A stretch of DNA of 64,000 bases, taken from contig NZ_JAERSD010000012.1 of NCBI RefSeq assembly GCF_017912555.1, forward strand, positions 1 to 64,000, in the 5' to 3' direction. The stretch is from Bacillus sp. REN3. GTDB taxonomy: Bacteria; Bacillota; Bacilli; Bacillales; Cytobacillaceae. Positions 28,097-36,423 of this stretch are shown here, in pieces (positions within the stretch are counted from its first letter, which is position 1; each line of letters opens with the position of its first letter). The notes under the pieces were generated by a model. The model saw nothing but the letters and a program-made list of their open reading frames with translations. It ran no database searches and was not told the origin of the DNA. A program made the translations under genes and the position numbers.

Positions 28097-29014
28097 TCAT
28101 GATCTCTCCTTTACGGAAAAAGCGCGGGCTGGATTGGCGATCAAGAATTGGTCGATCGTTTCCTGGGACACGCCTTGTTCTTTCAGTCTTGGAATGAAGT
28201 CCCTGAGAACCAGCCCATACCCAGGGCCGCCATGCTTCTTCCAATGGGATTTCCTCGTCAGGTCTGCAGATAGGAGGATTTGTTCTTCAAACCCCCGCTT
28301 GATGAATTCAAGCAGGAAGTCAACCCGTTCCTCGTCCGGCCTGTAATTCACCTTGCCGATTGTATCGAAATCAATATAAACTCCAGTTTCCAGGACAGAC
28401 AGGACTTCAGCGAAATTCGGGTTCAAATCCTGGTGGCCGATAATGATTTGATTGGCGGGGAGCCCATGGGCTGTCAGGAGCTGGACTTGTTCATATCCAA
28501 GCGTTCCCAGCGTTGTATGGGTCGTCACGGGGAGGCCTGTTTCCCTGCCGGCCAGTGCGGCGCCAATCAGCAGCTCCCGCTCAATCGGTTTGATCTCATT
28601 TTTGCTTGTGCCGACTTCGCCGATGACACCGGGCAAAATCCCGGTGCCATCAATTCCTTCTTTCGCTTCTTTGATAAAATGCGCGGCGAACTGGCCAGCT
28701 GACCAATTTTGGGCATACTCCGGGATGAAAGGGTCCTTGTAAAACCCTGTACACGCAATGATGTGGACGCCGGATTGCTCGCTTAGCCTTTTAAGCCGCA
28801 AAACATCCCGCCCCATCCCATCATTCGTGACCTCGACCATCGCCCTTCCGCCTTCACGGCGGAAATCGCGCAGTTCCTCCAGCATACCGGGTTCATCATC
28901 AAGAATGGTATCCGGATCTTTTTTTATCCGGGAAAGGTCAATCGATAAATGCTCATGAACAGAGCAAATCCCCAGTTCTTCAGGTCTGATCTTTCCTAAA
29001 ACCGTTTGAATCAT
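28097..29014 (-). CDS. php: Phosphotriesterase homology protein
   Basis: Amidohydrolase-superfamily TIM barrel of the PTE/PHP family. Metal ligands are visible: His20 and His22 (SVHEHL), bridging Glu133 (GEVGTS; PHP uses Glu rather than the carboxylated Lys of true phosphotriesterase), His166 (TTHT), His194 (IGHQDLN) and Asp251 (SADLTR). The first GTG (29021) overlaps the ribosome binding site; ATG at 29012-29014, nine bases after AAAGGAA, gives 305 residues. E. coli PHP (YhfV) has the same order of motifs. The natural substrate is unknown; lactone, phosphoester or amide hydrolysis are all possible. Confidence 0.85.
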   Translation of the reverse strand: MIQTVLGKIRPEELGICSVHEHLSIDLSRIKKDPDTILDDEPGMLEELRDFRREGGRAMVEVTNDGMGRDVLRLKRLSEQSGVHIIACTGFYKDPFIPEYAQNWSAGQFAAHFIKEAKEGIDGTGILPGVIGEVGTSKNEIKPIERELLIGAALAGRETGLPVTTHTTLGTLGYEQVQLLTAHGLPANQIIIGHQDLNPNFAEVLSVLETGVYIDFDTIGKVNYRPDEERVDFLLEFIKRGFEEQILLSADLTRKSHWKKHGGPGYGLVLRDFIPRLKEQGVSQETIDQFLIANPARAFSVKERS

Positions 29015-29045
29015 CTGCTGCACTTCCTTTATCCATGTATTGCGG

Positions 29046-30338
29046 TTATTGAGGGATTGCCATCAAACCAAGCGCAACGAGGATGTTGGCAATGATTCCT
29101 ACAGCAATCGCGCCTACAGGCCCTACTGCCATCCTGACAATCGGACGGCCAGCAACTTCGTTCAGCAGGTAAAAGCCTGCTATGAAGAAGAAACCGAATC
29201 CAGGAGCGATGGCGTTTGCGGCATTCGCGCCGCCGATCAATAGGGCGACTTCCAAAATCTTTGTCATCGCGCTGCGGATATTTTCCCCCGAGTTGCGGAC
29301 ACCAGGATATTTATCCAGGAATCTCGCGATTGAGCTTAACAGCATGACTTCCCCGAAAATGACGATGGCACCGCCAATCAAAGCGACCCAGACATTAGGC
29401 GAGAATAAGCCAACAACGAAAATCAGCGTGAAGCCAACAGGGCTATAGACCCCTGTCGCAATTGCCGTACTTGCGACCAGCGGGATGAACCCAAGCGCGC
29501 GGGCAGCCGCGGCAATCCCAGCATCGGCATTCTTGCCTTCTGCCAGCAGGTTAAGGGAAATCGGGTCCCCGGCCATCACGGCGAGATTCGTCGCTGCTGC
29601 GATCAAACCGCCGATCACCATGAAAAAGGCGACATTCTTTTTGATTTTGGCTACTTTGTCACTGAAAACAGCGGCAAGGTCGATGGATGCACCTTCATCC
29701 CGCTTTTCTTTCATGGCGAATACTAATAAAAAGACCATTCCTGTTATGAGTGCCATCCCTTCCTGGTTCAACGTGACCGCTGTTCCGGAAACCGTCAGCA
29801 ATTTGCTTGTATTCAGCCAAACAGCCAGCTGCCTGACTAGCGCAGAAACAATAAATGTGATGACTCCTTTTTTCACGCTGAACTGCATGGCGACAGCCAG
29901 CGCCGGGAATGCCATGAAGGTGACAACGACAGGGGCGCCGACCTGGCCCATCGCATCCATGAAATTAAGTGGAAGATGATCGAATAACTTGACGAAGCCT
30001 TCCAAACCGACAAGCAGGCCAGCTCCATAGGCACCGCCGATCACGGCCGCCGCAGGTGTCCCCCATTTGTTTTTCGGTGTCAAAAGGCCGATGATGTCCG
30101 TTCCAAGGAGGATACTGTGGACAAGGATGATACTTGCAGAAAGCGTAAAAGGAATCCCGAATCCAATTACAAGGCCAAAGCTCATCGCAAAAGCCGTGAA
30201 CGCCAGATCCCTGCGGTTCAGACGCCCCTCAGTGTGTTCAGAAACAATCGGGCGCAGCCCGTCATTGAACACCGCAATGTTCATATTGGCCAATACGGCG
30301 GCCACAGCGCCGATCAAGACAATCAATGTCATTTCCAT
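29046..30338 (-). CDS. yhfT: YhfT, probable membrane transporter
   Basis: A 430-residue polytopic protein with about ten to twelve hydrophobic segments. It matches the recalled E. coli YhfT in AVFNDGLRPIVSEHTEGRLN-type N-terminus, ARALGFIPLVASTAIATGVY and KYPGVRNSGENIRSAMTKI. The family is unassigned, but the position beside YhfU and a PRD-containing protein suggests it imports the substrate of the operon. GGGGGG precedes the ATG by 8 bases. It lies 20 bases after yhfU. No binding-protein or ATPase partner is in the operon. Confidence 0.8.
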   Translation of the reverse strand: MEMTLIVLIGAVAAVLANMNIAVFNDGLRPIVSEHTEGRLNRRDLAFTAFAMSFGLVIGFGIPFTLSASIILVHSILLGTDIIGLLTPKNKWGTPAAAVIGGAYGAGLLVGLEGFVKLFDHLPLNFMDAMGQVGAPVVVTFMAFPALAVAMQFSVKKGVITFIVSALVRQLAVWLNTSKLLTVSGTAVTLNQEGMALITGMVFLLVFAMKEKRDEGASIDLAAVFSDKVAKIKKNVAFFMVIGGLIAAATNLAVMAGDPISLNLLAEGKNADAGIAAAARALGFIPLVASTAIATGVYSPVGFTLIFVVGLFSPNVWVALIGGAIVIFGEVMLLSSIARFLDKYPGVRNSGENIRSAMTKILEVALLIGGANAANAIAPGFGFFFIAGFYLLNEVAGRPIVRMAVGPVGAIAVGIIANILVALGLMAIPQ

Positions 30339-30358
30339 TCCGATTTCCCCCCAGATTA

Positions 30359-30718
30359 CTAGTTTTTATTTTTGATTGCTTCGAGAATCATTGGGACAGC
30401 AGCCTCTTTATGGTCAGCTGTGAACCCGAAAGCAACCTTCCCTTCGTTGACAGCGCTTACAACCTTTTCAGCAACCGGCTTCTTGCCAGGCATCGATACC
30501 GTTTCGCATTTCGGCTTGCCAAGGAGGGCAATCGCCATCGCAAGCGCTCCGCCGCCTCCTGTATGGCAGGCCCCAAGATAATAATCCGCCTGGCCGGATT
30601 TGAGTGCCATCGCAGCATCCAGGTCAGACTTGATGACCGTTTCAATCGTGCTGTCATATTCCTTTACTAAACTTTCAATCTCTTTTTTATCCACTTGCCC
30701 GCCAATCACAATTTTCAT
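30359..30718 (-). CDS. yhfU: YhfU, DUF2620 small protein
   Basis: A soluble 119-residue alpha/beta protein with the glycine-rich core YLGACHTGGGGALAMAIALL (about residues 47-66) and a C-terminal GFTADHKEA. It belongs to the DUF2620 group found in yhf operons. The small, Rossmann-like size and the neighbouring PRD protein recall PTS IIB components, but no phospho-cysteine signature loop of known IIB proteins is obvious (the only cysteines are Cys50 in GACH and one near residue 71). It overlaps yhfY by 4 bases, so the two are probably translationally coupled. Confidence 0.78.
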   Translation of the reverse strand: MKIVIGGQVDKKEIESLVKEYDSTIETVIKSDLDAAMALKSGQADYYLGACHTGGGGALAMAIALLGKPKCETVSMPGKKPVAEKVVSAVNEGKVAFGFTADHKEAAVPMILEAIKNKN

Positions 30719-31095
30719 TCTTTCATTCCTCCCTCAAATTGCTGTAATACAGTTGTGTAATGAATCAATAAATAGTCCCATTCTTCCTTTGGCAATGCGT
30801 CCCGATGGAGTTCCTCAATCCTGCCGATTTGATGGAGCGCATCTGGATAAAACTTTGATGTTTTGATTTCCTCGAGGATGCCAGACATTGGCGCCCCGAT
30901 TTCTTCCCCCCTTTCAATGCGTGTGATGGCCGTTGCCAAATGGGTAAACAGCATTTCTGAATTCGGGATGTCTTCTGTTTGCAGCTTTTCCTGCAGCTGT
31001 CTGAAAGCTTGCTTCGCCAGATCGGCAGCCCGAAAAGAAATCACGTCATTTTCCGCTAGAATTTTTACCCTTTCATTTAATTCTTCTGTATTCAT
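30715..31095 (-). CDS. yhfY: YhfY, stand-alone PRD-like protein
   Basis: A 126-residue all-helical protein resembling a single PTS regulation domain. MLFTHLATAITRIERGEEIG (about residues 44-63) contains the conserved His of PRDs, and a second His (LLIHYTTVL) lies near the C-terminus. E. coli YhfY has the same FLTHLAM motif. PRDs are phosphorylated on histidine by HPr or EIIB. A free PRD without DNA-binding domain may sense or modulate transport, perhaps with YhfU. GGAGG precedes the ATG. It is preceded by a candidate operator at 31111-31126. Confidence 0.75.
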   Translation of the reverse strand: MNTEELNERVKILAENDVISFRAADLAKQAFRQLQEKLQTEDIPNSEMLFTHLATAITRIERGEEIGAPMSGILEEIKTSKFYPDALHQIGRIEELHRDALPKEEWDYLLIHYTTVLQQFEGGMKE

Positions 31096-31110
31096 TCTTT
31101 CGCCTCCAGT

Positions 31111-31126
31111 ATACTGTATTTAGTAT
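31111..31126. promoter_or_regulatory. Candidate YhfZ operator between yhfZ and yhfY
   Basis: ATACT-GTATTT-AGTAT is an inverted repeat with 6-base spacer. The core TACn-N6-nGTA is shared with the palindrome upstream of yhfZ (32118-32131). It lies 16 bases before the yhfY start codon. Confidence 0.45.
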
Positions 31127-31160
31127 ATTCATCCGATAAGAAACAAGAACTTCTTGTTCC

Positions 31161-32093
31161 TTAATAGTGGGGATGTTTTTTTCCTGATAAAACTAGATTT
31201 TGTACTTGTTTCACTTGTTCGGTATCAATCAGCTCAAGCTGCTGTTTAATTCGTTCACGCACGGATTCTGCCACCATCACGGCTGTTGTTGCCTTAGCAG
31301 CGAGCTGCCGGGCTTTTTCGGAATGGAAATCAGATGAAGTGAACGCTTGCCACGTTTTTTCCTCATCCGCATTCCAGACAGCGGCATCAATGATTCCTTT
31401 GCTGAGCATCGAGAACAGCTGCATGTATCCCGCCTGGACGAGTTCTACGTTCTTCCCTTCGCATTCCAGCAAGGTGAGTTCAGCCTGGTCCACAGAAGAA
31501 TAGTCGATTCCTACTTTCATGCCACCAACAATGCTATGATGGCGTTCATCGGAGAAAAAAATTTTATGGGAGGTTACATACGTCTCAGGTCCAAATGTTT
31601 TGCAAATCTCAAGCCCGTCAATTTTCCGCATCGCCTCTTCCGCTGCCAGTAGCGACATGATCGCGAAGTCATATCGACGCGACTTCAGCGCCTCGGTTCT
31701 TGGTATCGCTCCGCGCATATAGGCCAGTCCAGTTCGTTGATTGATCCTCTCAAGCGATTCTATGATTCCGGTCGCCAGTCCCTCATATTTCCGTGAATAT
31801 GGAAGGGGCATGACGCCAATCACTGGCCCGATGCCTGCCACTTCATACAGGAGAGTTTGATCGCTCCTTACCAGATAAGTGCCTAAATGGCCCCGTGGCT
31901 CCAGCTTGATTGCCCGCATTTCTTCCAGGATTTTCAGCGCTCCCTGGACAGTCCCCCTGCCCAGTGACAGTTTCCCGGCAAAATCGCTGACCCGGGGAAT
32001 CCTTTGGCCGACAGCCACATCGATCAATTCTTTGGCAATGTATTTCGCTGCCAAACCATGCTTGGAATAGAGGGATTCCTCGATTCGACTCAT
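31161..32093 (-). CDS. yhfZ: YhfZ, GntR-like transcriptional regulator
   Basis: A 310-residue regulator. An N-terminal winged helix (about residues 15-75, IPRVSDFAGKLSLGRGTVQG followed by LEPRGHLGTYLV) is of GntR-like type. The C-terminal two thirds look like a periplasmic-binding-protein fold (VIGVMPLPYSRKYEGLATGI, then VGIDYSSVDQAELT), as in E. coli YhfZ. It probably binds the small-molecule inducer. First gene of the operon; two similar palindromes flank it, suggesting autoregulation and control of the downstream genes. The 65-base gap to yhfY is the largest in the operon, so a second promoter there is possible. Confidence 0.8.
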   Translation of the reverse strand: MSRIEESLYSKHGLAAKYIAKELIDVAVGQRIPRVSDFAGKLSLGRGTVQGALKILEEMRAIKLEPRGHLGTYLVRSDQTLLYEVAGIGPVIGVMPLPYSRKYEGLATGIIESLERINQRTGLAYMRGAIPRTEALKSRRYDFAIMSLLAAEEAMRKIDGLEICKTFGPETYVTSHKIFFSDERHHSIVGGMKVGIDYSSVDQAELTLLECEGKNVELVQAGYMQLFSMLSKGIIDAAVWNADEEKTWQAFTSSDFHSEKARQLAAKATTAVMVAESVRERIKQQLELIDTEQVKQVQNLVLSGKKHPHY

Positions 32094-32117
32094 ACTACCA
32101 CAACCTCGACATCAATA

Positions 32118-32131
32118 TACAATATTCTGTA
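32118..32131. promoter_or_regulatory. Candidate YhfZ operator upstream of yhfZ
   Basis: TACA-ATATTC-TGTA is a palindrome with 6-base spacer, 25 bases upstream of the yhfZ start. It has the same architecture as the site at 31111-31126. The surrounding 220 bases separate yhfZ from the divergent giant subtilase gene. Confidence 0.45.
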
Positions 32132-32313
32132 CATTTAAAGTATAACGGATGCGCTTTCAATAAACAAGTGCCTCAGTAAATTTGCCGAAAATCTTTCCCG
32201 CTTTTTTTCTACGATGTTCGACATGATTTGTCGCAATCTTTTTTGTAAATTCCATTCTATTATGTTATATAATTCCATCTAAGCAATCTATTAATTTTAC
32301 AAAGGAGTATCGG

Positions 32314-35300
32314 ATGAAAAAGAAAAAGTGGCTCTCTATGACTCTCGTTTCCATGTTAGCCTTTTCTAGTTTATTACAGGCAGGTGCAAGCCCAGGTTCT
32401 GCCGAAACGGCTGCGAAGACACGCAAAAGCCAGTTGGCAACCAATTCAAGAGTAAACAGTTTAAGTGTTGGAGTACCACCTGGAAAGAAGATCAAAAGTT
32501 CGCTGGCAGAAAGATTGCAAGAAAGAAAATCAGGCAAGACAGACCAGCAGGAAGCAGTTCCAGGAGAATTGATCATCACTTATAAGAAAAATGCTACCCC
32601 TGAGAAAATCAGTTCCCTCTATAAAAAATATTCATTGAAAAAGGGCCAGCAATTCAAATCATTGAATTCAGAGGTCGTCAAATTCCCATCCGGGAAGAAA
32701 ATGGCTGATTATCTAAAGGAGATGAAGGGCAATCCTGCTGTCGAGTCCGTCCAGCCGAATTATAAATATTATTCCGCAGGCTCGGATATCGCTCCTAATT
32801 ATGATGACCAGCTATGGGGGCTGAACAATAAAGGACAGGCCATCAAAGGGACATCCGGCGTGCCTGATATTGACATCGATGCCCCGGAATCCTGGTCCAA
32901 ATTCAGGAACTTGAAAGAAGTTGTAGTGGGTGTCATCGATACAGGTGTTGACATTAACCATCCGGACCTGAAGTCGAGGATTTGGACGAATCCAGGCGAA
33001 ATCCCTGGTGACGGCATTGACAACGATAAGAATGGATTTATCGACGATGTCCATGGATGGGATTTCTATAACAATGATGGTACGGTCTATGACCCGCTTG
33101 ACGGCGATGAGCATGGCACCCATGTATCCGGAACGATTGCGGCTGCCCTTGAAGGGGGAAGCCTTGCCACAAATACCGGCGTTGCCGGCGCGGCGCCGAA
33201 TGTGAAAATCATGCCGATCAAATTCCTTGGCCCTATGGGTGGGAATACGGCCGGTGCCATCGCAGCCATTGAATATGCGAAGAAAATGGGCGTGAAAATC
33301 ACAAATAACAGCTGGGGCGGCGGCGAATACGACCCACTGCTAGAAGAAGCGATTTCAAGCTGCGGCTGCCTCTTCGTCGCTGCAGCCGGAAATGATGGCA
33401 TGGACATCGATGAAGGCGGCGCTTATCCTGCCAATTTTGAAAGCCCCAATATCCTTTCGGTGGCTGCGCTGACTAATCAGGGCAAGCTTGCCTGGTTCTC
33501 AAATTACGGGAAACGTTCGGTGGATGTCGCTGCCCCTGGCTCTGCCATCCTGAGCACAGTCCCGAAATTCCCGATTGATGAAATCAAGAAAGTAATCGGC
33601 GATTTTGGTGCATTTGTCCAGGTTGATGGAGCAGAATCCGGATTCAAAGCAGCAGTGGATGGAATCGGGTTTGAAAAGCTCTCCGGCAGCGAGCGCCAAT
33701 CCGCTTTTAACAAAACAATGGATTACCTGCTGGCAGACAAAGCAAACTCCAAGGTCCTCATCGTCCAGGATGATGAGCACGACCTAGCTGAAGAATTCAA
33801 GGGAGAACCTGAGCTTGAAGCCTATTTCCAGGACTTCCTCCCAGTATATGAAGACTTGTTGAAAAATTATGGTGCGTCATTTGACACAATCACGGTCGAT
33901 TCCTCATCCGCCCTTGAAAAATCCCTCGGTGGACAGAAGCTTGCCGATTACCAGGCGGTAATCTGGTTTACAGGGAACGGATTCGGAATCAATACGGATG
34001 ACTGGAGAACACTTCTTGACAGCGATATTGCACAGCTTGAAGCTTACTTAAAAACAGGCGGGAACCTGCTGCTTTCCGGACAGGATGCTCTATTGGGCCT
34101 CGAAGATTCAAAGTTTTTGAAGTCCATGCTGAACCTGACTGTCTATCCTGATATGGCTCCGCATATGAATGCAGCAGGCTTGCCTGGGTCGATCTTTGAA
34201 GGTTCGGAATTCAAGGTCAGCAATGAAGTGATGCTTTTCCCTTCAGCTGATTTCATCAAGGCAAACAAGCCTAATGCAAAGCTTGCACTAGGATACTTTT
34301 CCGACTATAGCCAGGCGTATGACTACTACAGCGGCACATCGATGGCAGCGCCGCATGCCACAGGAGCAGCAGGCATGTTCGCGGGGCTCTATCCAAGCAT
34401 GCCGCCAGAGTTCGCAAAACTTTATTTGAGCCACCAGGGGGTTGCGCTTCCTGGTTTGAAAGGGCTCGCCGGAACAGGTAAAATCGTAAAGTCTTCAAAG
34501 ATTGATTCATTCAACGACAATACCATTCCAGGATTGCCGCTGACAAAGAATATCCAGCCAGGCAGCCTTGATGCCGTTTCCGATAAGGACGATGTTTTCG
34601 CTGTGATGCTAGAGGAAGGTGAAGCACTTAACCTCGCTTTGAATGGAAAGGCGGGAACGGATTTTGATCTGTATGTCTACCATGAGGAATCGGAGAATGT
34701 CCAGAACGCCAATGGATTGGTGGCCTTTTCCGAGAATGAGGGAACATCCGATGAAGCGATCCAATTCATCGCGCCAGTGACCGGGTTTTATTTCGTCAAT
34801 GTCTATGCCTACAAGGGGAAAGGCGATTATAAGCTTGCAGCCGGAAACTTTGGGGGGATTTACGAAAACGAGTCACCTGTTATTGGTTATCAAGGCGAAT
34901 GGGATGTCTCAATGGAGCCAGACCATTCCAACTCTGCCGCCAGTTTCTTGAACTCGCCTGGTGAAGCCCATTTCTCTTTTGTCGGGTATAGCTTTGAGTG
35001 GCAGGGCTTCAAAGATGCCAAGCAAGGAATGGCCGAGGTCTACATCGATGGAGTGAAACAGAAGCCAGTGTCGCTCTACTCCCCTTCTTTCAAGGCGAAA
35101 CAAAGCATTTTCAAGAAAGATTTTGGCTCGTACGGCAAACATAAAGTGAAAATTGCCTGGACAGGCAGCAACGACCCTGCTGGCAGGAAAAGTGCCGCGG
35201 GAATCAACGTCGACCGTTTCATCGTCAAGAGCAATCCGATTAAGCCAGCGGTCTCCTATCACAAAGATAAGAAACTGCCCGTTATCACATGGTCTGCCGT

Positions 35301-36234
35301 CAAGTGGACTGGCTTGGCCGCTTATCATGTTTATCGTAAAGAAGCGTCAAAACCCGGTTTTATCAAGATTGGCACAACATCTTCCCCATCCTATGAGGAC
35401 AGGACCGCGGGCGCTGGAAAGGTCTATCAATATGCGGTTTCCGTGGTGGTGAACGGTGAGGAAACACCGATGTCAAGCCTATCTGCAGCCTACCAATACG
35501 ATGATGACATCAAGAGCAGCGTTCCATGGAAGACCAGCAAACCAAAAGGCACATTGAATGTATCTTTGAAGGATACGCACGATGTCTGGAAAAAACGCCT
35601 TGAAAAAGGGAAAACGTATGAAATCCTTCTGGCCGGCCCTTCCGGCAGCGATTTCAACTTGAGCGTGTTCAAACCTGGCACTTCTACAATTTACGGAACA
35701 AAGCCGGCAGCAATAGCAGCCACTTCGAAGCCAAGCGAGCGAATCGTATTCAAGGCGCCGGCAACAGGGGATTACTACTTCGTTCCAAGTGCGAAAACTG
35801 GTTCGGGCCAGTATACATTGACGATGAGTGTCCAGGTGACTCAATCCGTCGAGATTGGCTCCTCGCTTGTAAAACGGACTGGAAAATGGGAAGCCAAGAA
35901 GTTTGCAAAGGCATCGGGCGGATCGATTTTACAATCGAACAAGGCCAAGAGCTCTGCCAAATACACTTTCAAAGGCACAGGGGTGTCAGTGCTGGCCATG
36001 AAAGATTCAGCATCCGGCTTTGCCGACATCTACCTGGATGGCAAAAAGGTGAAGACTGTTGACTTGTATTCAGCAACACGCCGTTACAAGCAGCCAATCT
36101 ACACCGCTAAAAACCTTAGCAATAAATCCCACACGATTACCATCATCGTGAAGGAAAAGAAACGAAAGGCATCCAAAGGCAAATATGCTAAAATCGATGT
36201 CCTGAAGATCACCAAATTCGTCGAGGCCAAATAA
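32314..36234 (+). CDS. Giant secreted subtilase with domain inserted before the catalytic Ser, plus PPC, FN3 and beta-sandwich domains
   Basis: An S8 protease of 1306 residues with a signal peptide (residues 1-30) and an I9-like propeptide (about 80-155). The catalytic domain has Asp209 (VIDTGVD), His267 (EHGTHVSG), Asn360 (AAAGNDG) and Ser676 (SGTSMAAP). The VDVAAPGSAILSTVP strand ends at residue 417 and YYSGTSMAAP begins at 671. In ordinary subtilases these are about 15 residues apart; here about 250 intervene, with a Rossmann-like core (VLIVQDDEHD, YQAVIWFTGN, LKTGGNLLLSGQDA) resembling class I glutamine-amidotransferase/ThuA folds. C-terminal parts: two PPC-like domains, two related beta-sandwich repeats (near 890-1000 and 1180-1300), and an FN3-like domain between. 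No wall anchor is seen. Confidence 0.9.
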   Translation: MKKKKWLSMTLVSMLAFSSLLQAGASPGSAETAAKTRKSQLATNSRVNSLSVGVPPGKKIKSSLAERLQERKSGKTDQQEAVPGELIITYKKNATPEKISSLYKKYSLKKGQQFKSLNSEVVKFPSGKKMADYLKEMKGNPAVESVQPNYKYYSAGSDIAPNYDDQLWGLNNKGQAIKGTSGVPDIDIDAPESWSKFRNLKEVVVGVIDTGVDINHPDLKSRIWTNPGEIPGDGIDNDKNGFIDDVHGWDFYNNDGTVYDPLDGDEHGTHVSGTIAAALEGGSLATNTGVAGAAPNVKIMPIKFLGPMGGNTAGAIAAIEYAKKMGVKITNNSWGGGEYDPLLEEAISSCGCLFVAAAGNDGMDIDEGGAYPANFESPNILSVAALTNQGKLAWFSNYGKRSVDVAAPGSAILSTVPKFPIDEIKKVIGDFGAFVQVDGAESGFKAAVDGIGFEKLSGSERQSAFNKTMDYLLADKANSKVLIVQDDEHDLAEEFKGEPELEAYFQDFLPVYEDLLKNYGASFDTITVDSSSALEKSLGGQKLADYQAVIWFTGNGFGINTDDWRTLLDSDIAQLEAYLKTGGNLLLSGQDALLGLEDSKFLKSMLNLTVYPDMAPHMNAAGLPGSIFEGSEFKVSNEVMLFPSADFIKANKPNAKLALGYFSDYSQAYDYYSGTSMAAPHATGAAGMFAGLYPSMPPEFAKLYLSHQGVALPGLKGLAGTGKIVKSSKIDSFNDNTIPGLPLTKNIQPGSLDAVSDKDDVFAVMLEEGEALNLALNGKAGTDFDLYVYHEESENVQNANGLVAFSENEGTSDEAIQFIAPVTGFYFVNVYAYKGKGDYKLAAGNFGGIYENESPVIGYQGEWDVSMEPDHSNSAASFLNSPGEAHFSFVGYSFEWQGFKDAKQGMAEVYIDGVKQKPVSLYSPSFKAKQSIFKKDFGSYGKHKVKIAWTGSNDPAGRKSAAGINVDRFIVKSNPIKPAVSYHKDKKLPVITWSAVKWTGLAAYHVYRKEASKPGFIKIGTTSSPSYEDRTAGAGKVYQYAVSVVVNGEETPMSSLSAAYQYDDDIKSSVPWKTSKPKGTLNVSLKDTHDVWKKRLEKGKTYEILLAGPSGSDFNLSVFKPGTSTIYGTKPAAIAATSKPSERIVFKAPATGDYYFVPSAKTGSGQYTLTMSVQVTQSVEIGSSLVKRTGKWEAKKFAKASGGSILQSNKAKSSAKYTFKGTGVSVLAMKDSASGFADIYLDGKKVKTVDLYSATRRYKQPIYTAKNLSNKSHTITIIVKEKKRKASKGKYAKIDVLKITKFVEAK

Positions 36235-36252
36235 TAGAGTACAGAGCGGTCC

Positions 36253-36282
36253 AAAAGCCATCCTTGCAGATGGCTTTTTTTT
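36253..36282 (+). terminator. Terminator of the giant subtilase gene
   Basis: AAAAGCCATC (36253-36262) pairs with GATGGCTTTT (36269-36278), followed by T residues, 19 bases after the stop codon. Confidence 0.88.
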
Positions 36283-36386
36283 AGGAAGTTTTTATCGAAG
36301 CACGCCCACTCCTGGCTGACGATGTTCAGTATTTTTCACGGGTAAAGGAACATTATTGGCCGGACGGCAATCTCCGTATCCACAAC

Positions 36387-36417
36387 AAAAAAGGGCAACG
36401 ATCCGCTGCCCTTTTTT
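36387..36417. terminator. Terminator of xpaC-yaaN
   Basis: AAAAAAGGGCA (36387-36397) pairs with TGCCCTTTTTT (36407-36417); it works in both directions and lies 7 bases after the yaaN stop codon on the minus strand. Confidence 0.85.
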
Positions 36418-36423
36418 GCCTCG

